Of a stretch of 5,912 nt of DNA, positions 1 through 5,556 are shown one piece after another. The position numbers and the translations under genes are program-made. This stretch comes from Cohaesibacteraceae bacterium. GTDB lineage: Bacteria > Pseudomonadota > Alphaproteobacteria > Rhizobiales > Cohaesibacteraceae. The stretch lies in NCBI GenBank assembly GCA_016764535.1, contig JAESRR010000070.1, positions 1 to 5,912 of the forward strand, given 5' to 3'. Each line of letters starts with the position of its first letter. Position 1 is the first letter of the stretch. Under the pieces are notes generated by a model. That model made no database searches, was not told where the DNA came from, and saw nothing but the letters and a program-made list of their open reading frames with translations.

Positions 1-2074
1 TATTGCCGTCATTCTCACCCATAACCGCCGCAACCTGAGCCAGACTGCCAGGTTCATTGATCACAGAAATACTAATTTTGGCGGGAAACCTTTCCCGGCT
101 GTCTTCATTGATATCCCATCGCACATCAAGCCAGCGATCCGTTTGATCATCATAATTTTTAAGAGCATCTGACTGGATTGGATAAATCGTGATGCTTTCG
201 CCGGGGGAAAGTATACCAACTATTCTGTCACCGGGAACAGCGCCACCATCGGGGGCGAACATGATTGGAAGATTACCCGTTATGCCTCTGATCGGCAAAG
301 TGTTCGCGGTCCGATCCAGATTGCCTGATCCAGGGATGCGAAATTGCATACTTTCCGCATCGGTGAGATTAAACCAGCCTTCTGTTACCCGCCCGTCTTT
401 CACATTTGCACGCTCATCCTGATAGTCAGGGAAAACAGCAGATATGACATCGCGGGAACCAATCTCGCCTCTGCCAACAGCCGCAAGGAGATCTTCCACG
501 TTGTTTCGGGCAAGTCGTGGAAGGGCCGCTTCCAGCATATCAAGAGAATATTGCTGACCTGCCCGTTCAAAAACCCGTTCCAGAATTTGCTTGCCAAGCC
601 CTGCATATTGTTTTCGTACTGCCGCTCTTGTCGCGCGCCTGATCGCAGCACGGGCTTTACCCGTCGCCGCTATGGCCTCCCATGCCGAGGGCGGCGTTTG
701 TGCTTTGGACCGCACGATCTCAACCTCGTCGCCATTTTGTAATTTGGTTACGAGCGGCGCAATATGTCGATTAATCTTACAGCCAACGCAGGTATCTCCG
801 ACATCGGTATGAACCGCATAGGCAAAATCAATTGGAGTTGCTCCGCGAGGCAATGCGATCAAGCGCCCTTTGGGTGTAAAACAAAAAACCTGATCGTGGA
901 ACAATTCCAGTTTGGTATGTTCGAGAAACTCTTCAGGGCTGTCTCCCTCAACGAGGAGTTCAATGGTACGCCTGAGCCAACCATACGCCCGTCCATCTTC
1001 CACATTTGATGCAAGCGGCCGACCGCCTTTAACCGTTCCACTCTGGTCTTTGTAAAGAGCGTGTGCAGCAATGCCATATTCAGCAACATCCTGCATTTCC
1101 GGGCTTCTTATCTGCAATTCAACACGTTGCCGCCCGGGACCAATGACCGTTGTATGCAATGACCGATAATCATTTTGTTTGGGATTTGAGATATAATCCT
1201 TGAACCGGCCTGGAACTGTCGCCCATGTGGAATGCACAACCCCCAGAGCCATGTAACATTCAGCCTGCGACCCAACAACAATTCGAAAACCATAGATATC
1301 GGACAATTGTTCGAACGAAACTGATTTGAGCTGCATTTTACGGAAAATGGAAAACGGACGTTTTTCACGATTTTTTACATTTGCCGATATATTTTGAGCT
1401 GCCAGTTTTAACGTGAGATCCTGTTCAATTTCACCAATCAGACTGGTGTTTGAATTGCGCAGATCTTCCAAACGCTGACAAATCGTCTGATACGCGTCTG
1501 CATGCAGGTTTTGAAACGCCAGCTCTTCAAGTTCCTCACGCATATCATGCATGCCCATGCGACCTGCCAGAGGCGCATATATGTCCATGGTTTCTTCGGA
1601 AATACGTGCCTTTTTTTCCTCGGGCACAAAATGCAATGTACGCATATTGTGCAGTCGATCTGCCAGCTTCACCAGCAACACACGGACATCGTCTGAAATC
1701 GCAAGCAAAAGTTTACGGAGGTTCTCGGCTTGCTGGGCTCTTTTTGAGACCAGATCAAGTTTTGATATTTTTGTCAGGCCTTCAACAAGTTTGCCGATCT
1801 CTGCACCAAACAGGTTGTCAATTTCCGTCCGCGTCGCATCGGTATCTTCTATTGTGTCATGCAAAAGCGCGACAGCAATTGTCGCTGTATCCAGCCGCAA
1901 TTCTGTTAATATTGCTGCGACTTCCAGAGGATGTGAAAAATAGGGATCACCGGATGCCCGCGTCTGGGAACCATGTTTTTGCATCGCATAAACGTACGCC
2001 TTGTTCAGCAGAGCTTCATCTGCATCCGGGTTATAACTGGTAACCCGTTCCACAAGTTCGTATTGGCGCATCAT
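1..2074 (-). CDS. rsh: Bifunctional (p)ppGpp synthetase/hydrolase Rsh (RelA/SpoT family), 3' end missing
   Basis: Reading from 2074 down to base 2 gives 691 open codons with no stop, so only the last few tens of residues are missing (long RSH proteins are about 720-750 aa). It makes pppGpp/ppGpp from ATP and GTP/GDP and hydrolyses it, controlling the stringent response in the cytoplasm. Hydrolase HD domain, about residues 25-180: H48, H72-D73 in HDTIEDT with E76/D77, and D139 in LADRLHNM all match the metal and catalytic residues of Rel from Streptococcus at a constant offset of five. Synthetase, about 235-345: DIYGFRIV at 259-266, RFKD at 290-293 (the RXKD form of bifunctional enzymes; RelA has EXDD), YRSLHT, VELQIRS. 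TGS domain about 393-455, helical region after it, ACT domain from about 667. The double-cysteine motif of the zinc-finger domain is replaced by DGGAVPGDR (609-617). Start: tandem ATGs at 2074 and 2071; the first lies 12 nt from an AGGA (2087-2090), so it is preferred. Confidence 0.96.
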   Translation of the reverse strand, partial: MMRQYELVERVTSYNPDADEALLNKAYVYAMQKHGSQTRASGDPYFSHPLEVAAILTELRLDTATIAVALLHDTIEDTDATRTEIDNLFGAEIGKLVEGLTKISKLDLVSKRAQQAENLRKLLLAISDDVRVLLVKLADRLHNMRTLHFVPEEKKARISEETMDIYAPLAGRMGMHDMREELEELAFQNLHADAYQTICQRLEDLRNSNTSLIGEIEQDLTLKLAAQNISANVKNREKRPFSIFRKMQLKSVSFEQLSDIYGFRIVVGSQAECYMALGVVHSTWATVPGRFKDYISNPKQNDYRSLHTTVIGPGRQRVELQIRSPEMQDVAEYGIAAHALYKDQSGTVKGGRPLASNVEDGRAYGWLRRTIELLVEGDSPEEFLEHTKLELFHDQVFCFTPKGRLIALPRGATPIDFAYAVHTDVGDTCVGCKINRHIAPLVTKLQNGDEVEIVRSKAQTPPSAWEAIAATGKARAAIRRATRAAVRKQYAGLGKQILERVFERAGQQYSLDMLEAALPRLARNNVEDLLAAVGRGEIGSRDVISAVFPDYQDERANVKDGRVTEGWFNLTDAESMQFRIPGSGNLDRTANTLPIRGITGNLPIMFAPDGGAVPGDRIVGILSPGESITIYPIQSDALKNYDDQTDRWLDVRWDINEDSRERFPAKISISVINEPGSLAQVAAVMGENDGN

Positions 2075-2124
2075 GGAAAGTTTAATTCCTGGATAAATTC
2101 AGATGGGTGAAATCATTACCTGTG

Positions 2125-2154
2125 AGTATAGACAACAAATTGTATCCAGACCAA
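2125..2154 (-). promoter_or_regulatory. Possible rsh promoter
   Basis: On the minus strand TTGGTC (2154-2149) is followed after 18 bp by TATACT (2130-2125), a five-of-six match to the -10 consensus with a weaker -35. It lies between the rpoZ terminator and the rsh start and would give a leader of roughly 40-45 nt. The terminator upstream makes a promoter somewhere in these 110 bp likely; this exact pair is an inference from consensus matching only. Confidence 0.3.
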
Positions 2155-2186
2155 CAACAGTCAGTCTGCCAACCGCTCATATACAT

Positions 2187-2215
2187 AAAAAAAAAACGAG
2201 CCGATGGCTCGCTTT
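2187..2215 (-). terminator. Intrinsic terminator of rpoZ
   Basis: Read on the minus strand: AAAG, then the arm CGAGCC, an ATC loop, the arm GGCTCG, then a run of ten T. The 6-bp GC-rich stem extends through a G-T wobble and three A-T pairs into the T run. It starts 24 bp after the rpoZ stop and has all the parts of a Rho-independent terminator, so rpoZ transcripts should mostly end before rsh. Confidence 0.9.
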
Positions 2216-2238
2216 AAATTCTGTCAGGTTAACCGTAT

Positions 2239-2640
2239 CTAGTCGTCCGAGCGATCGGGCGGAACCAGGCCTTCCATGCCCCTCAACAATTCGTCTTCTG
2301 ATAACTGATCAAAAACAACTGCTTTTTCAGAAGTATCCAACGGGACGATGTCTGGAATGTCATCATCTGCACCAATAAGAAGAGGAGGCTCCTGGGTTTC
2401 CGGTTCGTCCACTTCAACGTATTTCTGTAGCGAATGAATGAGATCTTCTTTCAGATCACCCGGCGACACAGTTTCTTCAGCGATTTCACGCAACGCAACG
2501 ACAGGGTTTTTATCCTTGTCCCGATCAATTGTGATACTTGATCCACCCGAGATCATTCTCGCTCTGTGTCCTGCGAGGAGAACCAGTTCAAATCGATTAT
2601 CGACTTTGTCTACGCAATCCTCGACGGTGACGCGTGCCAT
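2239..2640 (-). CDS. rpoZ: RNA polymerase omega subunit
   Basis: Encodes 133 aa. Omega wraps the C-terminal region of beta-prime, helps assemble RNA polymerase and in E. coli forms one wall of ppGpp site 1. The family core is clear: [20 protein letters not shown] at 1-20, the helix [13 protein letters not shown] at 21-33, and [14 protein letters not shown] at 45-58. After about residue 72 comes a tail rich in Asp, Glu and Pro (for example [12 protein letters not shown] and [10 protein letters not shown]), which makes the protein longer than E. coli omega (91 aa); I know such long acidic tails from alphaproteobacterial omegas. Start: ATG at 2640 with AGGAG (2652-2648) exactly 7 nt upstream. 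It is followed by an intrinsic terminator and then rsh on the same strand, an arrangement that recalls rpoZ-spoT in E. coli, but here the terminator suggests separate transcripts. Confidence 0.97.
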   Translation of the reverse strand: MARVTVEDCVDKVDNRFELVLLAGHRARMISGGSSITIDRDKDKNPVVALREIAEETVSPGDLKEDLIHSLQKYVEVDEPETQEPPLLIGADDDIPDIVPLDTSEKAVVFDQLSEDELLRGMEGLVPPDRSDD

Positions 2641-2647
2641 TCAATCA

Positions 2648-2652
2648 CTCCT
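2648..2652 (-). promoter_or_regulatory. rpoZ ribosome-binding site
   Basis: AGGAG on the minus strand with a 7-nt spacer to the ATG at 2640. It fixes the start of rpoZ and is the strongest Shine-Dalgarno sequence in the window with normal spacing. Confidence 0.85.
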
Positions 2653-2675
2653 GCAATTCATTTGATTTAGGCAAG

Positions 2676-2704
2676 TCCATACTGAGTTTCGAATCTCTTG
2701 ACAA
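2676..2704 (-). promoter_or_regulatory. Possible rpoZ promoter
   Basis: On the minus strand TTGTCA (2704-2699; five of six -35 bases) is followed after 17 bp by TATGGA (2681-2676; three of six -10 bases). It would start transcription about 30 nt before the rpoZ ATG. The -35 sits in a 9-bp near-palindrome, CTTGACAAG, which also gives a perfect TTGACA on the plus strand at 2698-2703, but no matching -10 follows there. Inference from consensus only. Confidence 0.35.
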
Positions 2705-2751
2705 GAAAAAACGATTCAATCTGTTTTTTGGGTTATTATTATAAACAGAAG

Positions 2752-2781
2752 AATTGTTAAAAATGACCCGAACCAACAATT
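2752..2781. repeat. Inverted repeat, 7-bp arms
   Basis: AATTGTT at 2752-2758 is mirrored by AACAATT at 2775-2781, with a 16-nt spacer. The arms are AT-rich and this may be chance in such a region; it could also be a weak operator near the rpoZ promoter. Confidence 0.4.
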
Positions 2782-2794
2782 ATTTACAAAACTG

Positions 2795-2810
2795 CACCTG
2801 GAACCAGGTG
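2795..2810. repeat. Near-perfect 16-bp palindrome, possible operator
   Basis: CACCTGGAACCAGGTG: two perfect 7-bp arms around AA. It is the most GC-rich spot of an AT-rich gap. The half-site CCAGGTG occurs again at 3184-3190, inside a second dyad just upstream of the NYN gene. This fits a protein-binding site or a short hairpin, but I do not recognise the regulator. Confidence 0.5.
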
Positions 2811-2829
2811 AGAATATTTCATAGATCCG

Positions 2830-2860
2830 GACACAATCCCAAGTATTGATTTATTGTGTC
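2830..2860. repeat. Inverted repeat, 8-bp arms
   Basis: GACACAAT at 2830-2837 is exactly complementary to ATTGTGTC at 2853-2860, with 15 nt between. The half-site centres are 23 bp apart, near two helical turns, as for a dimeric regulator. As RNA it would be a moderate stem-loop. No T run follows on either strand, so it is not an intrinsic terminator. Confidence 0.45.
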
Positions 2861-3172
2861 AGATAACAATTTATTAATCCGATAATTCAAAATGGAAGTA
2901 ATAATGTAAATATTTTCATTAATAGTTGCAACCTAACTAAACGATTGCTAAATCAACGATTGTCAATGTAAATTACCAGTAATAAATGTTCTTGAACAAT
3001 GACCCGTCAATCAACCAGGCTTATTTCGAAAGCGGTGTTATTAATTGAAGCCATAGTGCTTTTGTAATAAGCCCATTCACAGTGTCTGTCGAAAAATCAG
3101 GGAAATATACTTCTTGAAATTTGATTTTTTGATAATGTAGTTTTAAACAAAGCCGTGTGGATAGTATCTCAC

Positions 3173-3195
3173 TTTGCCGGTAGCCAGGTGGCAAA
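3173..3195. repeat. Inverted repeat in the NYN gene leader
   Basis: TTTGCC at 3173-3178 pairs with GGCAAA at 3190-3195 around an 11-nt centre that contains CCAGGTG. It ends 41 nt before the NYN start codon, so it could be an operator over the promoter or a hairpin in the 5' leader. Confidence 0.4.
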
Positions 3196-3211
3196 TTGGG
3201 AGCTTAATAAA

Positions 3212-3253
3212 ATGAATAAAAAGGGACTAAGCTCCAATGTTCGACCCTCGTGA
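3212..3253 (+). CDS. Possible 13-codon upstream reading frame overlapping the NYN start
   Basis: ATG at 3212 opens a frame that reads MNKKGLSSNVRPS and stops with TGA at 3251-3253, which is 17 nt inside the NYN gene in another frame. A GGGAG at 3198-3202 stands 9 nt before its ATG, a better ribosome-binding site than the one of the NYN gene. It could act as a leader peptide that controls or couples NYN translation. With only 13 codons it may equally be chance, so confidence that it is translated is low. Confidence 0.2.
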   Translation: MNKKGLSSNVRPS

Positions 3254-3857
3254 GAAAATTGTACTGTTCATTGACGGTGCAAATTTGTATGCCACCGCAA
3301 AGTCACTCGGATTTGATCTGGATTACAAACGCTTACTGAGTGTTTTTAGAGAAAAGGGTTACCTTCTGCGGGCGTATTATTACACCGCCCTTGCCGAAGA
3401 TCAGGAATATTCATCAATCCGCCCACTCATCGACTGGCTTGATTATAACGGATATAAAATCGTCACAAAGCCAACCAAAGAGTTTGTTGATTCTCTTGGC
3501 CGTCGCAAGGTCAAGGGAAATATGGACATCGAACTAACCGTCGATGCCATGGAACTTGCAGATAATGTTGACCATGTGGTCTTATTTTCCGGTGACGGGG
3601 ATTTCCGCAGACTGGTCGAAGCGTTGCAACGCAAGGGTAGAAAAGTCAGCGTTGTTTCAACTTTAAAAACAAAACCTCCGATGGTCGCTGATGAGCTAAG
3701 GCGACAGGCAGATCATTTCATTGAGTTGTCTGATTTAATGAACACAGTTGAAAGAGATCCGGACGAACGGCCTTCACGACCTGCTCCTGCGCCGGTACAA
3801 CCGGATGATGCTGGAAATTTCGAAGATGATCTTGATGAATTTGAAGAAGATTACTAG
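3237..3857 (+). CDS. NYN-domain (DUF88/LabA-like) putative ribonuclease
   Basis: Encodes 206 aa, cytoplasmic, no signal peptide or membrane segment. The NYN fold is PIN-like and uses acidic residues to bind metal for RNA cleavage. These are visible: FIDGANLY at 11-18 (D13, N16), GNMDIELTVDAM at 94-105 (D97, D103) and LFSGDGDFRRLV at 116-127 (D120, D122). The block VADELRRQADHFIEL (150-164) is typical of the bacterial family. The domain ends near 170; then follow a short Pro/Arg linker (APAPVQP) and a strongly acidic tail (FEDDLDEFEEDY, 195-206). ATG at 3237 is chosen because it places FIDGANLY ten residues in, as usual; its ribosome-binding site is weak (AAGGGA, 10-nt spacer). It stands alone on the plus strand, divergent from rpoZ and convergent with smpB. 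I recall this gene sitting beside rpoZ and smpB in other Alphaproteobacteria, but its substrate is unknown to me. Confidence 0.93.
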   Translation: MFDPREKIVLFIDGANLYATAKSLGFDLDYKRLLSVFREKGYLLRAYYYTALAEDQEYSSIRPLIDWLDYNGYKIVTKPTKEFVDSLGRRKVKGNMDIELTVDAMELADNVDHVVLFSGDGDFRRLVEALQRKGRKVSVVSTLKTKPPMVADELRRQADHFIELSDLMNTVERDPDERPSRPAPAPVQPDDAGNFEDDLDEFEEDY

Positions 3858-3900
3858 AAATTCCAGAATCTGCCAGGACACCATAATTTGACTTATTGAT

Positions 3901-3936
3901 ACCGTACGGTCGATCCACTGTGATTGCTCGTACGGT
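3901..3936. repeat. CGTACG dyad in the convergent NYN/smpB gap
   Basis: ACCGTACGGT at 3901-3910 is a perfect 10-bp palindrome. CGTACGGT recurs at 3929-3936, so the two copies also pair as an 8-bp stem with a 20-nt loop. The gap of 119 bp lies between two genes that end towards each other. No T run follows the stem on either strand, so it is not a standard intrinsic terminator; it may be a two-site binding element or a transcript-end hairpin that blocks exonucleases. I see no other terminator for NYN or smpB here. Confidence 0.45.
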
Positions 3937-3976
3937 TAAATTACGTGGTGCCATACCAATGCCGAATTACAGCGGT

Positions 3977-4462
3977 TTAGCCACGGTCTCTCATTAGACG
4001 TGCCTTGTCCCGGTTCCAGTCACGCTTTTTCTGGGTCTCTCGTTTATCATGAGATTTTTTACCCTTGCCCAATGCCAGTTGTAGTTTGGCCCGGCCTTTC
4101 TCATTAAAATAGATTTTAAGAGGTATAATTGTCATACCGTCGCGCTGTACACCATTCAATAACTTGATGATCTGCTTTTTATGCAACAATAATTTTCGAA
4201 GTCTTCTGGGTTCGTGATTGTTACGATTTCCCTGCAGATATTCACTGATGTAGGAATTTATTAAAAACAGTTCACCATTTTCTTCTGACGCGTAGGATTC
4301 TGCAATATTGGCTTTACCTGAGCGGAGACTTTTAACTTCCGTTCCACGTAGAACAATTCCAGCTTCAAATGTTTCGCCAATTTCATAATTGAACCGGGCG
4401 CGACGATTATTGGCAAGTACCTTAAAATTTGCAGGTTCTGATTTTCTATTTTGCTTACTCAT
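3977..4462 (-). CDS. smpB: SsrA-binding protein SmpB
   Basis: Encodes 161 aa, the usual SmpB length. SmpB binds tmRNA (SsrA) and carries it to ribosomes stalled on broken mRNA, where its C-terminal tail reads the empty mRNA channel during trans-translation. Visible hallmarks: [16 protein letters not shown] at 13-28, [18 protein letters not shown] at 32-49 in the OB-fold tmRNA-binding core, [21 protein letters not shown] at 78-98, and the basic tail [18 protein letters not shown] (132-149) with the conserved DKR at 139-141. The ending [10 protein letters not shown] is also typical. It is the second gene of a dapA-smpB pair: 14 nt separate the dapA stop from this ATG, and the AGGA ribosome-binding site (4476-4473, 10-nt spacer) directly abuts the dapA TAA, which suggests co-transcription and translational coupling. 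No tmRNA gene is in the window. Confidence 0.98.
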   Translation of the reverse strand: MSKQNRKSEPANFKVLANNRRARFNYEIGETFEAGIVLRGTEVKSLRSGKANIAESYASEENGELFLINSYISEYLQGNRNNHEPRRLRKLLLHKKQIIKLLNGVQRDGMTIIPLKIYFNEKGRAKLQLALGKGKKSHDKRETQKKRDWNRDKARLMRDRG

Positions 4463-4476
4463 GCCAACGCCATCCT

Positions 4477-5355
4477 TTAATCCAGAAGACCCGCATGCCG
4501 CATCGCCTTACGGATCGTATTTTGTACGTCTTCGGAAATCGGAGTTATCGGTAAACGCAAAGTATTCTCGATCATTCCGAGAAGAGACAAAGCATATTTA
4601 GCCCCGCCCGGGCTTGGTTCCAGAAACAGAGCTTCATGGAGCGGAGCCAGTTTATCATTCAATTCAAGAGCCTTGTCATAATCCGAGTTAAGGCACGCCG
4701 CCTGGAATTCAGAACATAACGCCGGCGCAACATTTGATGTTACAGAAATACACCCGTGACCACCGTGGGACATATACCCCAGCGCAGAGCCGTCCTCGCC
4801 CGAGAGTTGTATAAATTCGGGGCCCATAGCGAGCCTTTGTTGCGTAACCCTAAATATATCACCGGTTGCATCCTTCACACCTTTGATGCCATCGAAATCC
4901 GCAAAAAGCCGACTCATTGTTCCAACATTCATGTCAACGATCGACCGTGGTGGAATGTTATAAATTATAACCGGCAAATTGATGCTTTCGACCACAGCCT
5001 TGTAATGCTGATAAAGACCTTCCTGCCCGGGTTTGTTATAATATGGCGTTACAACAAGTACGCCCTGTGCACCGGCTTTTTCTGCATGTTTGGCCAAATC
5101 AATGGCTTCCGCTGTAGAATTGGAACCAGCTCCGGCAATGACCGGTACGCGACCACCGGCGACTTCAATACAAATTTCAACAACCTGTTTGTGTTCGGCA
5201 TGGGACAACGTTGGAGATTCACCGGTTGTACCAACCGGAACCAGGCCATTTGTGCCCTGTTTTATCTGCCAGTCGACAAGCTTTTCAAAAGTTTTCACAT
5301 CTACTGCGCCATTGTGAAATGGTGTAACCAGCGCGGTATAGGATCCTTTGAACAT
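4477..5355 (-). CDS. dapA: 4-hydroxy-tetrahydrodipicolinate synthase
   Basis: Encodes 292 aa, the same length as E. coli DapA. It condenses pyruvate with aspartate semialdehyde through a Schiff base, the first committed step to diaminopimelate (peptidoglycan) and lysine; a cytoplasmic TIM barrel, usually a tetramer. Active-site residues are all present: T43/T44 in GTTGES (42-47), Y106 in TPYYNKPGQ (103-111), Y132 and R137 in YNIPPRS (132-138), and the Schiff-base lysine K161 in GVKDATGD (159-166). AGAGSNST (74-81) and the C-terminal helical domain are intact. Start: ATG at 5355 with AGGA (5368-5365) 9 nt upstream, giving the standard [13 protein letters not shown] start. It leads the dapA-smpB pair and diverges from a secreted-protein gene. 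A GC-rich hairpin lies in its leader; no lysine riboswitch is recognisable. Confidence 0.98.
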   Translation of the reverse strand: MFKGSYTALVTPFHNGAVDVKTFEKLVDWQIKQGTNGLVPVGTTGESPTLSHAEHKQVVEICIEVAGGRVPVIAGAGSNSTAEAIDLAKHAEKAGAQGVLVVTPYYNKPGQEGLYQHYKAVVESINLPVIIYNIPPRSIVDMNVGTMSRLFADFDGIKGVKDATGDIFRVTQQRLAMGPEFIQLSGEDGSALGYMSHGGHGCISVTSNVAPALCSEFQAACLNSDYDKALELNDKLAPLHEALFLEPSPGGAKYALSLLGMIENTLRLPITPISEDVQNTIRKAMRHAGLLD

Positions 5356-5391
5356 CGGAGCAGTTCCTGTCTAGTTTGGTCATCATATCAA

Positions 5392-5411
5392 GGGGAGCCG
5401 CCCCCGTTTTT
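5392..5411. promoter_or_regulatory. GC-rich stem-loop in the dapA leader
   Basis: GGGG at 5392-5395 can pair with CCCC at 5401-5404 (or the C shifted by one). On the plus strand a GTTTTT follows, which looks like a weak terminator, yet no plus-strand gene ends here. On the minus strand it falls in the presumed dapA leader, 37-50 nt before the ATG and upstream of the AGGA. It could affect dapA expression or stop stray plus-strand transcription; the stem is short. Confidence 0.3.
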
Positions 5412-5479
5412 CCGGACAATAGACCGCTGATTATTGAACAGCAAGCAAACTTGCCCTAATCAATCCTCAATACAGTGGA

Positions 5480-5510
5480 ATTATAGTGCAAAATTCACCA
5501 TAAGGTTCAA
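5480..5510 (-). promoter_or_regulatory. Possible dapA promoter
   Basis: On the minus strand a perfect TATAAT (5485-5480) is preceded by TTGAAC (5510-5505). The 19-bp spacer is longer than the ideal 17. It would give a dapA leader of roughly 115-120 nt that includes the hairpin near 5392-5411. The -10 match is strong, the pairing is an inference. Confidence 0.4.
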
Positions 5511-5514
5511 TAAT

Positions 5515-5556
5515 ATGGCCGAACCAGATTCTTATGGAAAATCAAAATGGGCGTAA
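5515..5556 (+). CDS. Possible 13-codon upstream reading frame before the secreted-protein gene
   Basis: ATG at 5515 opens MAEPDSYGKSKWA and stops with TAA at 5554-5556. An AAGG at 5502-5505 lies 9 nt before it. It ends 37 nt before the preferred start of the downstream gene and overlaps that gene's longest possible start (5534) in a different frame. It may be a leader peptide or chance. Confidence 0.15.
   Translation: MAEPDSYGKSKWA

Larger units (their letters stand above)
2641..3236. other. AT-rich divergent intergenic region with several dyads; no convincing gene
   Basis: This is the largest gap in the window, between the divergent rpoZ and NYN genes. It must hold both promoters, but it is far longer than that needs. 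I see no tRNA or rRNA, no reading frame with good coding character, and no GC-rich hairpin followed by a T run. It holds four inverted repeats that I list separately, plus a small TGTTCTTGAACA dyad at 2987-2998 and a wide AT arm pair (AAAAATCA at 3092-3099 against TGATTTTT at 3122-3129). Two tiny open frames start with ATGACCCG (2763-2849, 28 aa; 2999-3067, 22 aa, hydrophobic end AVLLIEAIVLL), neither with a good ribosome-binding site. A small RNA or a decayed gene is possible but not supported. Confidence 0.6.

Noticed and set aside
1450..2043. Long open frame on the plus strand (197 codons) antisense to rsh
   Set aside because: It lies wholly within the HD-domain coding region of rsh, has no recognisable motif and an odd Cys/His/Pro-rich composition; it is a shadow of the real gene.
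2075..2186. Riboswitch or RNA leader upstream of rsh
   Set aside because: No stable stem-loops or known aptamer pattern in these bases beyond the rpoZ terminator.
2763..2849. 28-codon frame starting ATGACCCG in the large gap
   Set aside because: No well-placed ribosome-binding site, no recognisable protein, and it crosses two of the inverted repeats.
2999..3067. 22-codon frame starting ATGACCCG with a hydrophobic end, possible membrane mini-protein
   Set aside because: No Shine-Dalgarno sequence and too short to judge. The shared AATGACCCG 9-mer with 2762-2770 is about what chance gives over 600 bp.
3092..3129. AAAAATCA/TGATTTTT arms followed by T, considered as a terminator of a small RNA
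   Set aside because: The stem is nearly all A-T with a 22-nt loop, too weak for an intrinsic terminator, and no promoter or structured RNA precedes it.
4460..4473. ATG at 4473 (minus strand) as a start for smpB
   Set aside because: It is out of frame and stops after four codons, its TGA overlapping the smpB ATG. The ATG at 4462 gives the normal SmpB N-terminus.
5392..5411. Plus-strand hairpin plus T run read as a gene terminator
   Set aside because: No plus-strand gene ends upstream; dapA is on the other strand. Kept only as a possible leader element.
4756..5430. Long open frame on the plus strand (224 codons) antisense to dapA
   Set aside because: It overlaps the conserved DapA active-site region, shows no family features and has a composition typical of antisense reading. 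DapA on the other strand is certain.
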